From: Pseudomonas helmanticensis
Lineage (GTDB): Bacteria; Pseudomonadota; Gammaproteobacteria; Pseudomonadales; Pseudomonadaceae
Length of the DNA stretch: 64,000 nt
Assembly (NCBI RefSeq): GCF_900182985.1
Contig: NZ_FXUY01000001.1
Coordinates: forward strand, 248,001 to 312,000
Direction: 5' to 3'
Part shown: positions 23,369 through 32,735 of the stretch, piece after piece
Numbering within the stretch: the stretch's first letter is position 1
Layout of the letters: the number at the start of each line of letters is the position of its first letter
Translations under genes and position numbers: made by a program
The notes under the pieces: generated by a model
What the model saw: only the letters and a program-made list of their open reading frames with translations
Told to the model about the DNA's origin: nothing
The model's database searches: none

Positions 23369-24957
23369 TTGCGCACCCAGTGCAGGAAGCTCGGCACTGT
23401 CCAGTTCTTGTGCGGATTGCTTGGCAGCACGTTCTGATCGTTGATCACCAACAGCACCGGTACGCCCAGCTCGTGGCTGATTTGCGCCGGGTGTTTGAAA
23501 CGGTGATCGAAGAACTCACGCACGTAGACCAGGGCAATCGCCAGCAACAACCCGGTGAACAAGCCGAACGGAATGATCAGGCCCGGTTTCGGGAACGCCG
23601 CTTCGGTCGGTTCGAACGGTGGGCTGAGCACCCGCGCGTTGGACAGATCGTCGCTGAGCGAGCGGGTGGTGCTGCTTTCCGCGAAGCGCTGGGCGTAGGT
23701 CGAGAACGCGGCGTGCATCGCATCGATCTCGGTGTCCATCTGCCGCAGTTTGCTCTGGGTCTGCTGCAACTCGTGGATGCGGTTCTTGAACTCAGTGATG
23801 CGCGCGGTTTTCTGATCGATCACCTGTTGCACCACGGCCAGATCGTTGGTGCGTTCCTGAATGCGGTTGCTCACCACTTTGAGGAACTGGCCACGGGTGC
23901 GGGCAATCTGTTCACGGGTCAGCAGCATCGGCTCACTGCTTGGCTGGAACACCGCCAGATCATTCATGTAGCGGCTGACCTGGGTGGTCAGTTGTTCGCC
24001 CATTTGCTTGATCTCACGATCCTCGAACGCGACGTTGTCGACGGTGGTGGTGAAGGTGTAGGGAAAGGTGTAGTCGTTGAGCTTGTTAGTGCTCGCAGCG
24101 GCCAGCGCGGTTTTCAGGTATTCGAGCCAGCGCTGGCTTTGCAGCAGGCGATCGCGGTAGAGGTTCAGCGCTTGTTCTTCGGTATTGATCGCGTTGAGGC
24201 GGAAGGTGATTTCTTCCTTCGGATCCGACGCGCCGACACTTTCCAGCAAGGCCTGACGATTACCTTCCAGACCATCGATGCGCACTTGATACAGATGCTT
24301 TTTGGTCTCGTAGAAGGACTGCGGCAAGTCGATCGATTGCAGCGCCTGACGGCTGACCAGATAGTTCTGCAGCAGCGCACTGACAAACGTCGTGCCCTGA
24401 TGCGGATCGGGGAAGCTGTAGACGATCGAGATCACGTTGGAGCCGGGCAGGGTCTCGATTTTCAGGCTGTCGATGGCTTGTTGGGTGAGGGCGTCGAGCG
24501 CCGTGTCACGCACAGGATCGGTCTCCAGCCCAAGCACGCTGCGCACTGGATTGATCACATACTGGCGTAGCGGCGAACTGATGTAGCGCTTGAACGGTTC
24601 GGCCACCAGTTTGCTGAAGATACCCGGCGAAGGTGTGTATTCACCCTTAGCGCGCAGTTCACTGATGGTCTGGCGGATCAACGCTGGGGAACGGAGGATG
24701 TTGCTTTCCGTTTCCATGTCCGCCAGCGACGGCGGAATGAACGTGGCGTTGTCCACCGTGAGCGACGTGGTGGCGTCACCCTGGGAGAGTTTTTTCGACT
24801 GCACGATGACCTGCGCGGTGATATCGAAGCTCTGTTTGAGCACCAGCGGCAGGAGCAGGGCGATCACTGCAAAGATCAGGAAGACACGCTTCACCAGTTG
24901 CTTGTTGGCAAAGAAGATCCTGAAGAACTCATGCAGGTAGTTTTCCTTTGGATTCAT
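23365..24957 (-). CDS. Wzz/GumC-type chain-length (co-polymerase) protein
   Basis: About 530 residues. ATG 24957 is preferred because AGGTGA sits five bases upstream; a GTG three codons earlier is possible. Two membrane helices (about 25-45 and near residue 470, LIIPFGLFTGLLLAIALVYV) bracket a long periplasmic part with coiled-coil character, as in the PCP-2 class. Unlike Wzc it has no cytoplasmic kinase domain; the separate P-loop protein at 26021 is the likely partner. It controls polymer length and passes the chain to the Wza-like export protein. Confidence 0.86.
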   Translation of the reverse strand: MNPKENYLHEFFRIFFANKQLVKRVFLIFAVIALLLPLVLKQSFDITAQVIVQSKKLSQGDATTSLTVDNATFIPPSLADMETESNILRSPALIRQTISELRAKGEYTPSPGIFSKLVAEPFKRYISSPLRQYVINPVRSVLGLETDPVRDTALDALTQQAIDSLKIETLPGSNVISIVYSFPDPHQGTTFVSALLQNYLVSRQALQSIDLPQSFYETKKHLYQVRIDGLEGNRQALLESVGASDPKEEITFRLNAINTEEQALNLYRDRLLQSQRWLEYLKTALAAASTNKLNDYTFPYTFTTTVDNVAFEDREIKQMGEQLTTQVSRYMNDLAVFQPSSEPMLLTREQIARTRGQFLKVVSNRIQERTNDLAVVQQVIDQKTARITEFKNRIHELQQTQSKLRQMDTEIDAMHAAFSTYAQRFAESSTTRSLSDDLSNARVLSPPFEPTEAAFPKPGLIIPFGLFTGLLLAIALVYVREFFDHRFKHPAQISHELGVPVLLVINDQNVLPSNPHKNWTVPSFLHWVRN

Positions 24958-24973
24958 GTCGGTCACCTGAGAG

Positions 24974-25999
24974 TCAGTTGCTGTTGTCGTCTTTGTTGTC
25001 CAGGCGATAGCCGAAACTCAGGCCAACACCCTGGAACAACACAACGTCTGCCAATTGCCGGGCGAGTTCGCCGGCGCTGGCCAGTTTGGTTTTCGGCACG
25101 TAGAGCATGTCGTCCGGTTGCAGGTAGGCGATTTGCGGCGCCTCGCCCGACAGAGCCTTCTCGACGTCATAACGCACCGCCTGCACCTGATTGCCGTTGC
25201 GGCGCATGATCACCACCGAATCGAGCCGCGCCTTGGCATTGGTGCCACGCGCCAGCGTCAGTGCTTCAAGCACCGAGACCGGCCGGCGGATCGGGTAGGA
25301 ACCCGGTTGGCCGACTTCGCCGAGCACATAGATTTCGTTGCCAGCGGTGGATTTCAGCAGCACGTCCACGGTCATCCGACCGGGCAGTTGCGCGTACTTC
25401 TTGTTGAGGAAGGTTTCCAGTTGATTGACAGTCATGCCTTGCAGCGGCACGGCGCCGATTTCCGGGAAACTCGCATAGCCGTCAGTGCCGACGGTGATCT
25501 CGCGGCTCATGCCGGTGGCCGGGTGGTTCAGCGCGCTTTTCAGGTTCTGCTCATTGGTCAGCGGGCTGATAATCTGCACGGTCAGCTGATTGCGGTTGGG
25601 CTGGAACAGTTGTTTGCGCTGATAGGCGCGCTGGATTTCCTCGCGCGCCTGATCACTGGTCAGCCCGGCAATTTTCACCGAAGTGTTGGCGCCCGGCAGT
25701 TCGATGGTGCCGTCGGGCAGCACCAGTTGATTGCCGTTGAGCTGGCTGGCAGCGGTAAAGTTGAGGCCGATCTGGTCACCCGACTGCACGCGATAAGCGT
25801 CCGAGCCGCTGGTGCTGATATGGAAGATCACATCCAGCACATCCTGCGGGCGCAGGGTCTGCTCGATCTTCGGCATATCGGTGGCCTGGGCGTTGGCCGG
25901 GGTGGCGGTGAGGATATTCACCGGCATGTTCTGGGTTTCGGAATTGCTGGAGCAACCTGCAAGCGGCAGCATCAGCAGCACAAGAATCTTGGCGTTCAT
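24974..25999 (-). CDS. Wza-like outer-membrane polysaccharide export lipoprotein
   Basis: 341 residues with a lipoprotein signal (LVLLMLPLAGC, lipid-bearing Cys16). A Poly_export domain follows (LRPQDVLDVIF, YRVQSGDQIGLNF), then two SLBB-like units (GTDGYASFPEIGAVPLQGMTVNQLETFL; EIYVLGEVGQPGSYPIRRPVSVLEALTLA). It should form the secretion pore with the Wzz-like protein. The gap to the next gene is only 16 bp, so the two are co-transcribed. Confidence 0.9.
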   Translation of the reverse strand: MNAKILVLLMLPLAGCSSNSETQNMPVNILTATPANAQATDMPKIEQTLRPQDVLDVIFHISTSGSDAYRVQSGDQIGLNFTAASQLNGNQLVLPDGTIELPGANTSVKIAGLTSDQAREEIQRAYQRKQLFQPNRNQLTVQIISPLTNEQNLKSALNHPATGMSREITVGTDGYASFPEIGAVPLQGMTVNQLETFLNKKYAQLPGRMTVDVLLKSTAGNEIYVLGEVGQPGSYPIRRPVSVLEALTLARGTNAKARLDSVVIMRRNGNQVQAVRYDVEKALSGEAPQIAYLQPDDMLYVPKTKLASAGELARQLADVVLFQGVGLSFGYRLDNKDDNSN

Positions 26000-26020
26000 G
26001 GCGTCATCCTTCGCGTTCGC

Positions 26021-26668
26021 TTAGAGGTTTTTGTAAAGCCATTTGGGCATGTAGTACTTGCGCCGGTTGAACACGCTGCCGACCACTTTTGCCCCGGCCT
26101 GAGTCAGGCGTTGCACGGCGGCCTGGGCGACTTCCCAGCGGGTGTCCTCGGCGCGCACGACAAACACCACGCCATCGACCTGGGTGCTGATGACCAGCGT
26201 GTCAGCGGCGGAATACACCGCGTCGCCGTCAATCACCACGAAGCGGTACTGGCTGCCCAACTGGTCGAGCAACGGGCTCAGGCGCTCGGCGGTCAGGTGT
26301 TCCATGGTGCGGATCGGCCGACCATTGGGCAGCACGTGGAAGGGCAGGCTCGACACCTGCACCACGCAGTCCTGCAACAGCGGCGGGTTGTCCGGGTTGA
26401 ACAGCAAATCGCGCAGGCCGCGCTCCTTGCTCAGGTTCAGTTGCTGGGTGAGGTTGCTCGCCGACTGGCTGGCATCGACCAACAGCACTTGGCCGCTGCT
26501 CATTTGCGCCAGTTGGCTGGCCAGCGCCAGCGCACTGGTGGTGGTACCCGCGCCGGGGTTGGCGGCGGTCAGGAACAGGATCCGCAGATCGAGATCCAGC
26601 ACGGTCGAGGTCAGGTTCGATTCGCTGGGATTGGCAATGCTCAGGCTTTTATTCGTTGAACCGTCCAT
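26021..26668 (-). CDS. P-loop (MinD/BY-kinase-like) protein with altered Walker A
   Basis: 215 residues resembling the cytoplasmic half of tyrosine autokinases such as CapB or the Wzc C-terminus: RILFLTAANPGAGTTTSALALASQLA (Walker A region), VLLVDASQSASNL (Walker A'), and VVIDGDAVYSA (Walker B position). The usual GxGK[ST] reads GAGTTT, so the nucleotide-binding Lys is absent. The C-terminus has three Tyr in its last 13 residues (YYMPKWLYKNL) but no long Tyr cluster. It may regulate the Wzz-like protein without kinase activity. The start overlaps the sugar-transferase stop codon by one base. Confidence 0.78.
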   Translation of the reverse strand: MDGSTNKSLSIANPSESNLTSTVLDLDLRILFLTAANPGAGTTTSALALASQLAQMSSGQVLLVDASQSASNLTQQLNLSKERGLRDLLFNPDNPPLLQDCVVQVSSLPFHVLPNGRPIRTMEHLTAERLSPLLDQLGSQYRFVVIDGDAVYSAADTLVISTQVDGVVFVVRAEDTRWEVAQAAVQRLTQAGAKVVGSVFNRRKYYMPKWLYKNL

Positions 26669-27414
26669 TAGCTTGCTCCGTGGCCGCTGAATACTTTGAA
26701 AGGGGTTTTCAACAGGATCTTCAGATCAAGCAAAAGGCTCTGCTCGGCGATGTAGCTGAGGTCCAACTCAACGCGCTGGTCGAAGTCGATGTTGCTGCGC
26801 CCGGAGATCTGCCAGAGGCCGGTCATGCCGGGGTAAATCGCCAAACGGGCGAGGTGGCTGTCCTTGTAGCGGTAGGCGTTGAACGAGGTCGGACGCGGGC
26901 CGACCAGGCGCATGTCGCCGGTCACTACATTGATCAGGTTGGGCAGTTCGTCGAGGCTGGTGCGCCGCAAAAAACCGCCGATGCCGGTGATGCGTGGGTC
27001 CTGGTCAATCTTGAAGTCGATGGCGTCGGCACCGTGTTTGTTCAGGTGACGCAGCGACTCTTTCAATTCTTCGGCGTTGGCGACCATGGTGCGGAATTTG
27101 TACATGCCGAATTTGCGGCCGCGGTAGCCGGTGCGTTTCTGCACGAACATCACCGGGCCTTTGCTGGAGTATTTGATGGCCAGCGCGAGGCCCAGCAGCA
27201 GCGGCGAAATCAGCAGCAGAATCATCAGCGCACCGAGGCAGGCGACCACGCGGTTGGTGCGTGACAGTTGCCATGGGCGACCGCCATCGCGGCCCGTGAA
27301 CCAACCGCGACCCTGGCGATGAATCGCTGCGTCGAGGCGCATTCGCTGCTCAGGATCCATGCGCTTGTCGCGCTGCAGTTGTTGGATCGGTACACCTTTT
27401 TCATGTCCAGTCAT
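26668..27414 (-). CDS. priming polyprenyl-phosphate sugar-1-phosphate transferase
   Basis: 248 residues: a short N-terminal tail, one membrane helix (about residues 57-80), then the catalytic PssY/WcaJ C-terminal domain: FVQKRTGYRGRKFGMYKFRTM, DPRITGIGGFLRRTSLDELPNLINV, MRLVGPRP and PGMTGLWQISGRS. It is the short form lacking the extra N-terminal helices of WcaJ. It attaches the first sugar phosphate to undecaprenyl phosphate and so starts the repeat unit. Confidence 0.92.
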   Translation of the reverse strand: MTGHEKGVPIQQLQRDKRMDPEQRMRLDAAIHRQGRGWFTGRDGGRPWQLSRTNRVVACLGALMILLLISPLLLGLALAIKYSSKGPVMFVQKRTGYRGRKFGMYKFRTMVANAEELKESLRHLNKHGADAIDFKIDQDPRITGIGGFLRRTSLDELPNLINVVTGDMRLVGPRPTSFNAYRYKDSHLARLAIYPGMTGLWQISGRSNIDFDQRVELDLSYIAEQSLLLDLKILLKTPFKVFSGHGAS

Positions 27415-27432
27415 GGAGTCCTCCGCTGATGT

Positions 27433-28470
27433 TCAGCCGCGAGCGGCGCGTGGGCGATAGGCAGTCGGGTAGTAGTCGCGAAACCATGCGATGAAGCGTC
27501 CAAGTCCTTCATCCAGCTCTATGCGTGGCTGGAATCCGGTGGCCTGGGCCAGATCGTCGGTCTCGGCACAGGTGTTGAGCACGTCGCCCGGTTGCAGTGG
27601 CAACAGCTCGACAAGGGCTTTCTGGCCGAGGTGTTTCTCCATCAGCGCCAGATAGGTTTTCAGTTCCACCGGGTGGTGGCCGCCAATGTTGAACAGGCAC
27701 CACGGCGCCATGCTGGTGCCCGCATCGGGATGTTCGCGGTCCCATTCCGGATGGGCGTGCGGCGCATGTTCGACAAGGCGGGCGATGCTTTCGACGATGT
27801 CGTCGATGTAGGTGAAGTCGCGTTGGTGTTCGCCGTAATTGAACAGCTTCAGTGGCGTGCCGTCGGTGATCGCCCGGGCGAACTGGATCGGCGACATGTC
27901 CGGCCGGCCCCATGGCCCGTACACGGTGAAAAAGCGCAGCCCGGTGCTGGGAATGCCGAACAGGTGGCTGTAACTGTGCGCCATCAGTTCATTGGCTTTT
28001 TTCGTCGCCGCGTACAGCGACAGCGGGTGATTGACGCCGTCCTTTACCGAGTAAGGCGTGTGCTGGTTGGCGCCGTACACCGAACTCGACGAGGCGTAGA
28101 TCAGATGCTCGACCGGGTGATGCCGGCAGCTTTCCAGAATATTCAGGAAGCCGCTGAGGTTGCTGTCCAGATACGCCCGTGGATTTTCCAGCGAATAACG
28201 CACGCCGGCCTGCGCCGCGAGGTGAATCACCACTTGCGGGCGTTCGCGGACAAACAGCGCTTCGATGGCCGAGGCATCGGCCAGGTCAACCGTGGCGAGC
28301 GGGAAATCGCCAACCTGCTCGCGCACCCATTGCACGCGATCATGCTTGAGTTGCGGGTCGTAGTAGGCGTTGAAATTATCCAGGCCGACCACCGCGTGGC
28401 CATCGCGCATCAGCCGCAACACGCAATGGGCACCAATGAAACCGGCCGCACCGGTGACCAGAATTTTCAT
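27433..28470 (-). CDS. NAD-dependent epimerase, UDP-glucuronate 4-epimerase-like
   Basis: 345 residues from ATG 28470 (MKILVTGAAGFIGAHC), overlapping the ugd stop by ATGA. The Rossmann motif GAAGFIG, the catalytic YAATKKAN with Ser in ASSSSVYG, and the downstream RFFTVYGPWGRPDM and RDFTYIDDIV blocks are those of UDP-uronate epimerases. Placed directly after the UDP-glucose dehydrogenase gene, it probably makes UDP-galacturonate, implying an acidic sugar in the polymer. Confidence 0.88.
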   Translation of the reverse strand: MKILVTGAAGFIGAHCVLRLMRDGHAVVGLDNFNAYYDPQLKHDRVQWVREQVGDFPLATVDLADASAIEALFVRERPQVVIHLAAQAGVRYSLENPRAYLDSNLSGFLNILESCRHHPVEHLIYASSSSVYGANQHTPYSVKDGVNHPLSLYAATKKANELMAHSYSHLFGIPSTGLRFFTVYGPWGRPDMSPIQFARAITDGTPLKLFNYGEHQRDFTYIDDIVESIARLVEHAPHAHPEWDREHPDAGTSMAPWCLFNIGGHHPVELKTYLALMEKHLGQKALVELLPLQPGDVLNTCAETDDLAQATGFQPRIELDEGLGRFIAWFRDYYPTAYRPRAARG

Positions 28471-29819
28471 GGCCGCAGCCCTTCGGGAGCGATGTGGCGC
28501 AGGCCGATGCCGCTGTAGTGCAGGCCAGCGGCGGCCACTTGTTCGGGGTTGTAGAGGTTGCGGCCGTCGATGATCACCTTCGAGCGCAGCTTTTGCGCGA
28601 GCAGTTCGAAATCGACCACGCGGAAGTTTTTCCATTCGGTGCAGATCACCAGCGCATCGGCGTCTTCGAGGGTGTCGTCGCGGGTCGCGCACAGATGCAG
28701 GTCATTGCGGTAGCCGTAGAGGCGTCGGCATTCGGACATGGCTTCCGGGTCGTAGGCCTGCACGCTGGCGCCCTCGGCCCAGAGCGCATCCATCAGATAA
28801 CGGCTGGGGGCTTCGCGCATGTCGTCGGTGTTCGGTTTGAACGCCAGGCCCCAGACCGCAATGGACTTGCCGGCCAGGCCTTGGGGAAATTGCGCTTTCA
28901 GTTTGCTGAACAGGATGTGCCGCTGGCTGTCATTGACGTCGGTGACGCTGCGCAGCAATTTCAACGGCATGCCGTTGTGTTCGGCGGTGTGCAGCAGGGC
29001 GCGCAGGTCTTTGGGAAAGCACGAGCCACCGAAGCCGCAGCCCGGATAGATGAAGTGGTAGCCGATGCGCGGGTCGGAACCGATGCCTTTACGCACCGCT
29101 TCGATGTCGGCGCCAAGCAGTTCGGTGAGGTTGGCCAGCTCGTTCATGAAGCTGATGCGCGTGGCGAGCATCGCGTTAGCCGCGTACTTGGTCAGCTCGG
29201 CGCTGCGGTTGTCCATGAACATCAGTTTTTCGTGGTTGCGGCAGAACGGCGCGTACAGCTCGCTCATCTGCTCGCGGGCCTCGTCGTCGCGGGTGCCGAC
29301 GATGATCCGGTCCGGGCGCATGCAATCGGCGAGGGCGCTGCCTTCCTTGAGGAATTCCGGGTTGGAAACCACACGCACGGTCAGCTCGGTTTTGCCGCGA
29401 CGCAGCAGTTCGCTGGTGGCCGTGGCCAGCACCTGATCGGCCGTGCCGACCGGCACCGTGGATTTGATGATCAGCGTGCGATCCGCTTCCATGTGCGAGG
29501 CGATCTGGCGAGCAACGTTGAGCACGTGGCTGAGGTCGGCAGAGCCATCCTCGTCGGCCGGCGTGCCCACGGCGATGAAGATCAGCTCGGCGTGCTCGAC
29601 GGCATCACTGGCCTGGGTGCTGAACAACAAACGCCCGGCTTTAATGTTTTCTTCCAGGGTGCTGGATAATCCCGGTTCACTGATTGGTGGAACTGCTTGT
29701 TGCAGTTGCTTGATTTTATTCGGGTCTATATCCACGCAAAGAACACGATGTCCAACATCGGCAAGTGCCGCTGCTTGTATCAGGCCAACATAGCCCGTAC
29801 CAAATACGCTCACGTCCAT
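28467..29819 (-). CDS. ugd: UDP-glucose 6-dehydrogenase
   Basis: 450 residues. N-terminal NAD motif VFGTGYVGLIQAAALADVGH, conserved AVGTPADEDGSADLSHV, TVPVGT, SNPEFLKEGSA, the active-site Cys in GFGGSCFPKD, and the C-terminal VWGLAFKPNTDDMREAPS are all present. It oxidises UDP-glucose to UDP-glucuronate in two NAD steps. It is the first gene of the minus-strand polysaccharide row, so its upstream region should carry the main promoter. Confidence 0.94.
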   Translation of the reverse strand: MDVSVFGTGYVGLIQAAALADVGHRVLCVDIDPNKIKQLQQAVPPISEPGLSSTLEENIKAGRLLFSTQASDAVEHAELIFIAVGTPADEDGSADLSHVLNVARQIASHMEADRTLIIKSTVPVGTADQVLATATSELLRRGKTELTVRVVSNPEFLKEGSALADCMRPDRIIVGTRDDEAREQMSELYAPFCRNHEKLMFMDNRSAELTKYAANAMLATRISFMNELANLTELLGADIEAVRKGIGSDPRIGYHFIYPGCGFGGSCFPKDLRALLHTAEHNGMPLKLLRSVTDVNDSQRHILFSKLKAQFPQGLAGKSIAVWGLAFKPNTDDMREAPSRYLMDALWAEGASVQAYDPEAMSECRRLYGYRNDLHLCATRDDTLEDADALVICTEWKNFRVVDFELLAQKLRSKVIIDGRNLYNPEQVAAAGLHYSGIGLRHIAPEGLRP

Positions 29820-30209
29820 ATTGGCGTGCCTCGTAAGACGGTGGAAAGAGTTCGAAATGAGACTGTCAAAAGGGGTATAGCGCAGGGTGGGAAAAGCGTG
29901 TCAGCAAAATGACATGTTGCACCTGTATAACAGCCCCAATTTTGGGGGCGATTGGCCATCAAGTACTTGCTATTGCTGGATTTGTCCCGTCCTTGACGCT
30001 TTTTTCACATTTAAAAGAAAGCGATAAACGGTCGAATCCCGCGAAATTAAAGGCTTTCAGCAACTTGAGTGTGTCAGATTTGAGTCATCGGTTTTTTGAC
30101 GCTTTTACGAAAAGTCAGCCATTTCTTGCGCTTTGATGGCCGGGTGCTAGTGTCAGATTTTGACCGACAATCTCTTGACCCTCTGCCGTTTTTGCGCGAG
30201 CGGAATGCC
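29820..30209. promoter_or_regulatory. divergent intergenic region, control of polysaccharide genes
   Basis: 390 bp of clearly lower GC than its neighbours, between divergent ugd and the sulfatase-like gene. I see a short hairpin GCCCCaattttGGGGGC at 29933-29949 and several TTGAC-like hexamers on both strands, but no -35/-10 pair good enough to call. No gene is visible. Both divergent promoters must lie here. Confidence 0.5.
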
Positions 30210-31907
30210 ATGTTTCGATATTTGAAAGAACTGCTTTTAGTTATTTATTTGCTGCTTTATTGCGAATATTACATTGATCGGTTAAATGCTATCGGCTTCG
30301 GTTTTGCTGCACTTCTTTTTGGCGCAATGTTTTTGGCGCTGACTTTAGCGTTATATCTAACGGCGTATATACGGCAGACACTCATTCGGCATTTATTCGC
30401 ATTGGCGATGTTTGTCTCAGCAGTGTTTTTTGATGTCTATACGCGGGTCACGGCCGATTACCTCAGCTATAGCAGCTTCGTCTCGCTGGTCTACTCCGGT
30501 GGCTTCATCCAGGAAGCGGCGTATCAGTACCGTGACGCGATCCTGCACGGTGCGCTCAGCGGTTTGTTGCTGTTGTTGGGCATTGGCCTCAAACCGCGGC
30601 ATGCACTGGTGGTGCCCAATGCCCTGCGCGTAGCGGCGCCGGTGTGTGGCGTGCTGCTGCTCAGCGCGGTGCTGTTTTTGCGGGCGGGCGAGGGCGCCCG
30701 TGGCCTGCCGATCATGTACACGCCGCTGGCCTATCTGAACCTGTTTGCCTACGAAGCGCTGCACAACACCGTCGGCCCGCGTGAGCCGGTGACGCTGGCG
30801 CGCGCTTCGACGGCGGTCGGGCATGACATCGTGCTGATCATCGACGAAAGCATCTCCGGCAATTACCTCGATATCAACGCGCCGTTCGGTGTGCACAGCA
30901 ACCTCAACCAGGCGCACCCCGGCGTCGCCATTTTCAACTACGGCTATGCGGCATCCATCGCCAATTGCAGCGCCGACACCAACGTCACGCTGCGCTACGG
31001 CGGTACTCGCGCCGACTACATGCGCATCAACAGCACGCTGCCGTCGATCTGGCAGTACGCGAAAAAGGCCGGGCTGCGCACGGTGTACATCGATGCCCAA
31101 CGCACCGGCGGCAATCTGCAGAATCTGATGACCGATACCGAGAAGAAGGACATCGATGAGTTCGTGCAATTCGACCAGACCAGCGTGCGCGATCGCGACA
31201 TGGCGGCTGCGGCGAAGCTGATCCAACTGCTCAACGACGACCAGCCGGAACTGGTGGTGATCAACAAGGTTGGCGCGCATTTTCCGGTGCACGATAAATA
31301 CCCGGATGCGTTCATGGCCTACCGCCCGACCTTGCCGCGCGGGCAGTTCACCGAAGTCGCCGACACGGGCGAACGCACCGGTTTCAATGGCCAGCCGGAT
31401 GACTGGGTGCTGTATCGCAACGCCTACAAGAACACCGTGTTATGGAACGTCGGCGAATTCTTTGCGCGGGTGTTTGCCCAAGCCCATCTGAATAATGCGT
31501 TGCTGATCTACACCTCCGATCATGGTCAGGATCTGCATGAACGCGGTAATCCCGGGCTCAATACCCATTGCGGTGGCGACCCGGTGGAAGAGGAAGGGCT
31601 GGTGCCATTGGTGGTGATTCAGGGCAATGATCTGAAGACACTGGACTGGTCGGCGCAACTGCCGGCGAACAAGGACCGCTCCAGTCACTACAACATCTTC
31701 CCGACGCTGTTGCAGTTGATGGGTTATGACCTGGCGGGGATCGAGGCGGTATACGGCAAACCGCTGAGCGTGCCGACGGCGGATGAGTTCACTTTCAACT
31801 ATCGCTTCAATGCTCGGCTCGGGGCTAAACCTGAGTGGAAGCACATTGATCTGGGCAGTATTGTCACGCCGACGCAGGCGCCCGCCAGTGTGGCGGCGGG
31901 AGAGTAG
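30210..31907 (+). CDS. membrane sulfatase-fold protein, phosphoethanolamine-transferase-like
   Basis: 565 residues from ATG 30210 (MFRYLKELLLVIYLLLY), which starts directly with a membrane helix; earlier in-frame codons lie in the AT-rich control region. Five hydrophobic segments (to about residue 200) precede an alkaline-phosphatase-fold domain. That domain has VLIIDESISGNYLD (metal Glu and a Ser in the nucleophile position), INKVGAHFPVHDKYP, IYTSDHGQDLHE and NTHCGGDP, supplying the remaining metal ligands. EptA/CptA proteins transfer phosphoethanolamine to lipid A or core sugars. Its position suggests it may decorate the polysaccharide, but it is transcribed away from that row. The exact substrate is unknown. 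Confidence 0.78.
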   Translation: MFRYLKELLLVIYLLLYCEYYIDRLNAIGFGFAALLFGAMFLALTLALYLTAYIRQTLIRHLFALAMFVSAVFFDVYTRVTADYLSYSSFVSLVYSGGFIQEAAYQYRDAILHGALSGLLLLLGIGLKPRHALVVPNALRVAAPVCGVLLLSAVLFLRAGEGARGLPIMYTPLAYLNLFAYEALHNTVGPREPVTLARASTAVGHDIVLIIDESISGNYLDINAPFGVHSNLNQAHPGVAIFNYGYAASIANCSADTNVTLRYGGTRADYMRINSTLPSIWQYAKKAGLRTVYIDAQRTGGNLQNLMTDTEKKDIDEFVQFDQTSVRDRDMAAAAKLIQLLNDDQPELVVINKVGAHFPVHDKYPDAFMAYRPTLPRGQFTEVADTGERTGFNGQPDDWVLYRNAYKNTVLWNVGEFFARVFAQAHLNNALLIYTSDHGQDLHERGNPGLNTHCGGDPVEEEGLVPLVVIQGNDLKTLDWSAQLPANKDRSSHYNIFPTLLQLMGYDLAGIEAVYGKPLSVPTADEFTFNYRFNARLGAKPEWKHIDLGSIVTPTQAPASVAAGE

Positions 31908-31932
31908 ATTTTGAGTTGGCTGGGCTGACGCT

Positions 31933-31998
31933 TTCGCGAGCAGGCTCGCTCCCACAGGTTGCCTGTATTCCAAATGTGGGAGCGAGCCTGCTCGCGAA
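31933..31998. repeat. paired REP of the GTGGGAGC family
   Basis: TTCGCGAGCAGGCTCGCTCC at 31933 and its exact inverse ending at 31998, separated by 18 bases. Lies between the sulfatase-like gene and the ABC genes and may bound the former transcript. Confidence 0.88.
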
Positions 31999-32081
31999 GA
32001 GGTCGTGTGATTCACCGCAAGATTCTGGTCTGTCATCGGCATCCGCTATCCTTGCCTCACTCTGACCGATCAGGTGGCGGC

Positions 32082-32735
32082 ATGCTTCGCGTTGAAAACG
32101 TCTTCAAAAGCTACGTTACACCCCAAGGCTCGCTGCCGGTGCTGCAAGGCGTCGACCTGACGCTGCAAGCCGGCAGCAGCCTGGCGCTGATGGGCGAATC
32201 CGGCAGCGGCAAAAGCACCTTGTTGCACTTGGTCGCCGGCCTGGACAAGGTCGATCGCGGCAGCATCAGCAGCGGTGAGCATCGGCTGGAAGAGATGAAC
32301 GAGGCGCAACTGGCCAATTGGCGGCGTACGGAAATCGGTCTGGTGTTTCAGCAGTTCAACCTGATCGGCAGTTTGCGCGTCGAGGACAATCTGGCGTTTC
32401 AGGCGCGCCTGGCCGGGCGTCATGAGCCGCGTTGGCAGGCGCATCTGGTGCAGCGCCTGGGGCTGGGTGATTTGCTCAAGCGTTATCCGGAACAGCTTTC
32501 CGGTGGTCAGCAACAGCGGGTTGCATTGGGCCGGGCGCTGGCGTCGCAACCGAAACTGTTGCTGGCTGATGAACCCACCGGCAGCCTCGACGAAGCGACC
32601 AGTGATGAAGTGCTGCGTCTGTTGCTGGAATTGCTCGATGACACGTCGACCACTTTGCTGATGGTCACCCACAGCCAACGGGTGGCGGCGCGGTTGGCGC
32701 AACGGCTGGTGCTGTCGAAAGGGCGGCTGACGTGA
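32082..32735 (+). CDS. LolD/MacB-type ABC transporter ATPase
   Basis: 217 residues from ATG 32082. Walker A GESGSGKST, Q-loop FQQFNL, signature LSGGQQQR, Walker B LLLADEPTGSLD and switch His TH are all intact. The short length and the 'FQQFNLIGSLRVEDNL' style place it with the LolD/MacB/FtsE group, whose partners are FtsX-type permeases as encoded next (GTGA overlap). Such systems extract lipoproteins or export hydrophobic compounds rather than import nutrients. Confidence 0.9.
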   Translation: MLRVENVFKSYVTPQGSLPVLQGVDLTLQAGSSLALMGESGSGKSTLLHLVAGLDKVDRGSISSGEHRLEEMNEAQLANWRRTEIGLVFQQFNLIGSLRVEDNLAFQARLAGRHEPRWQAHLVQRLGLGDLLKRYPEQLSGGQQQRVALGRALASQPKLLLADEPTGSLDEATSDEVLRLLLELLDDTSTTLLMVTHSQRVAARLAQRLVLSKGRLT

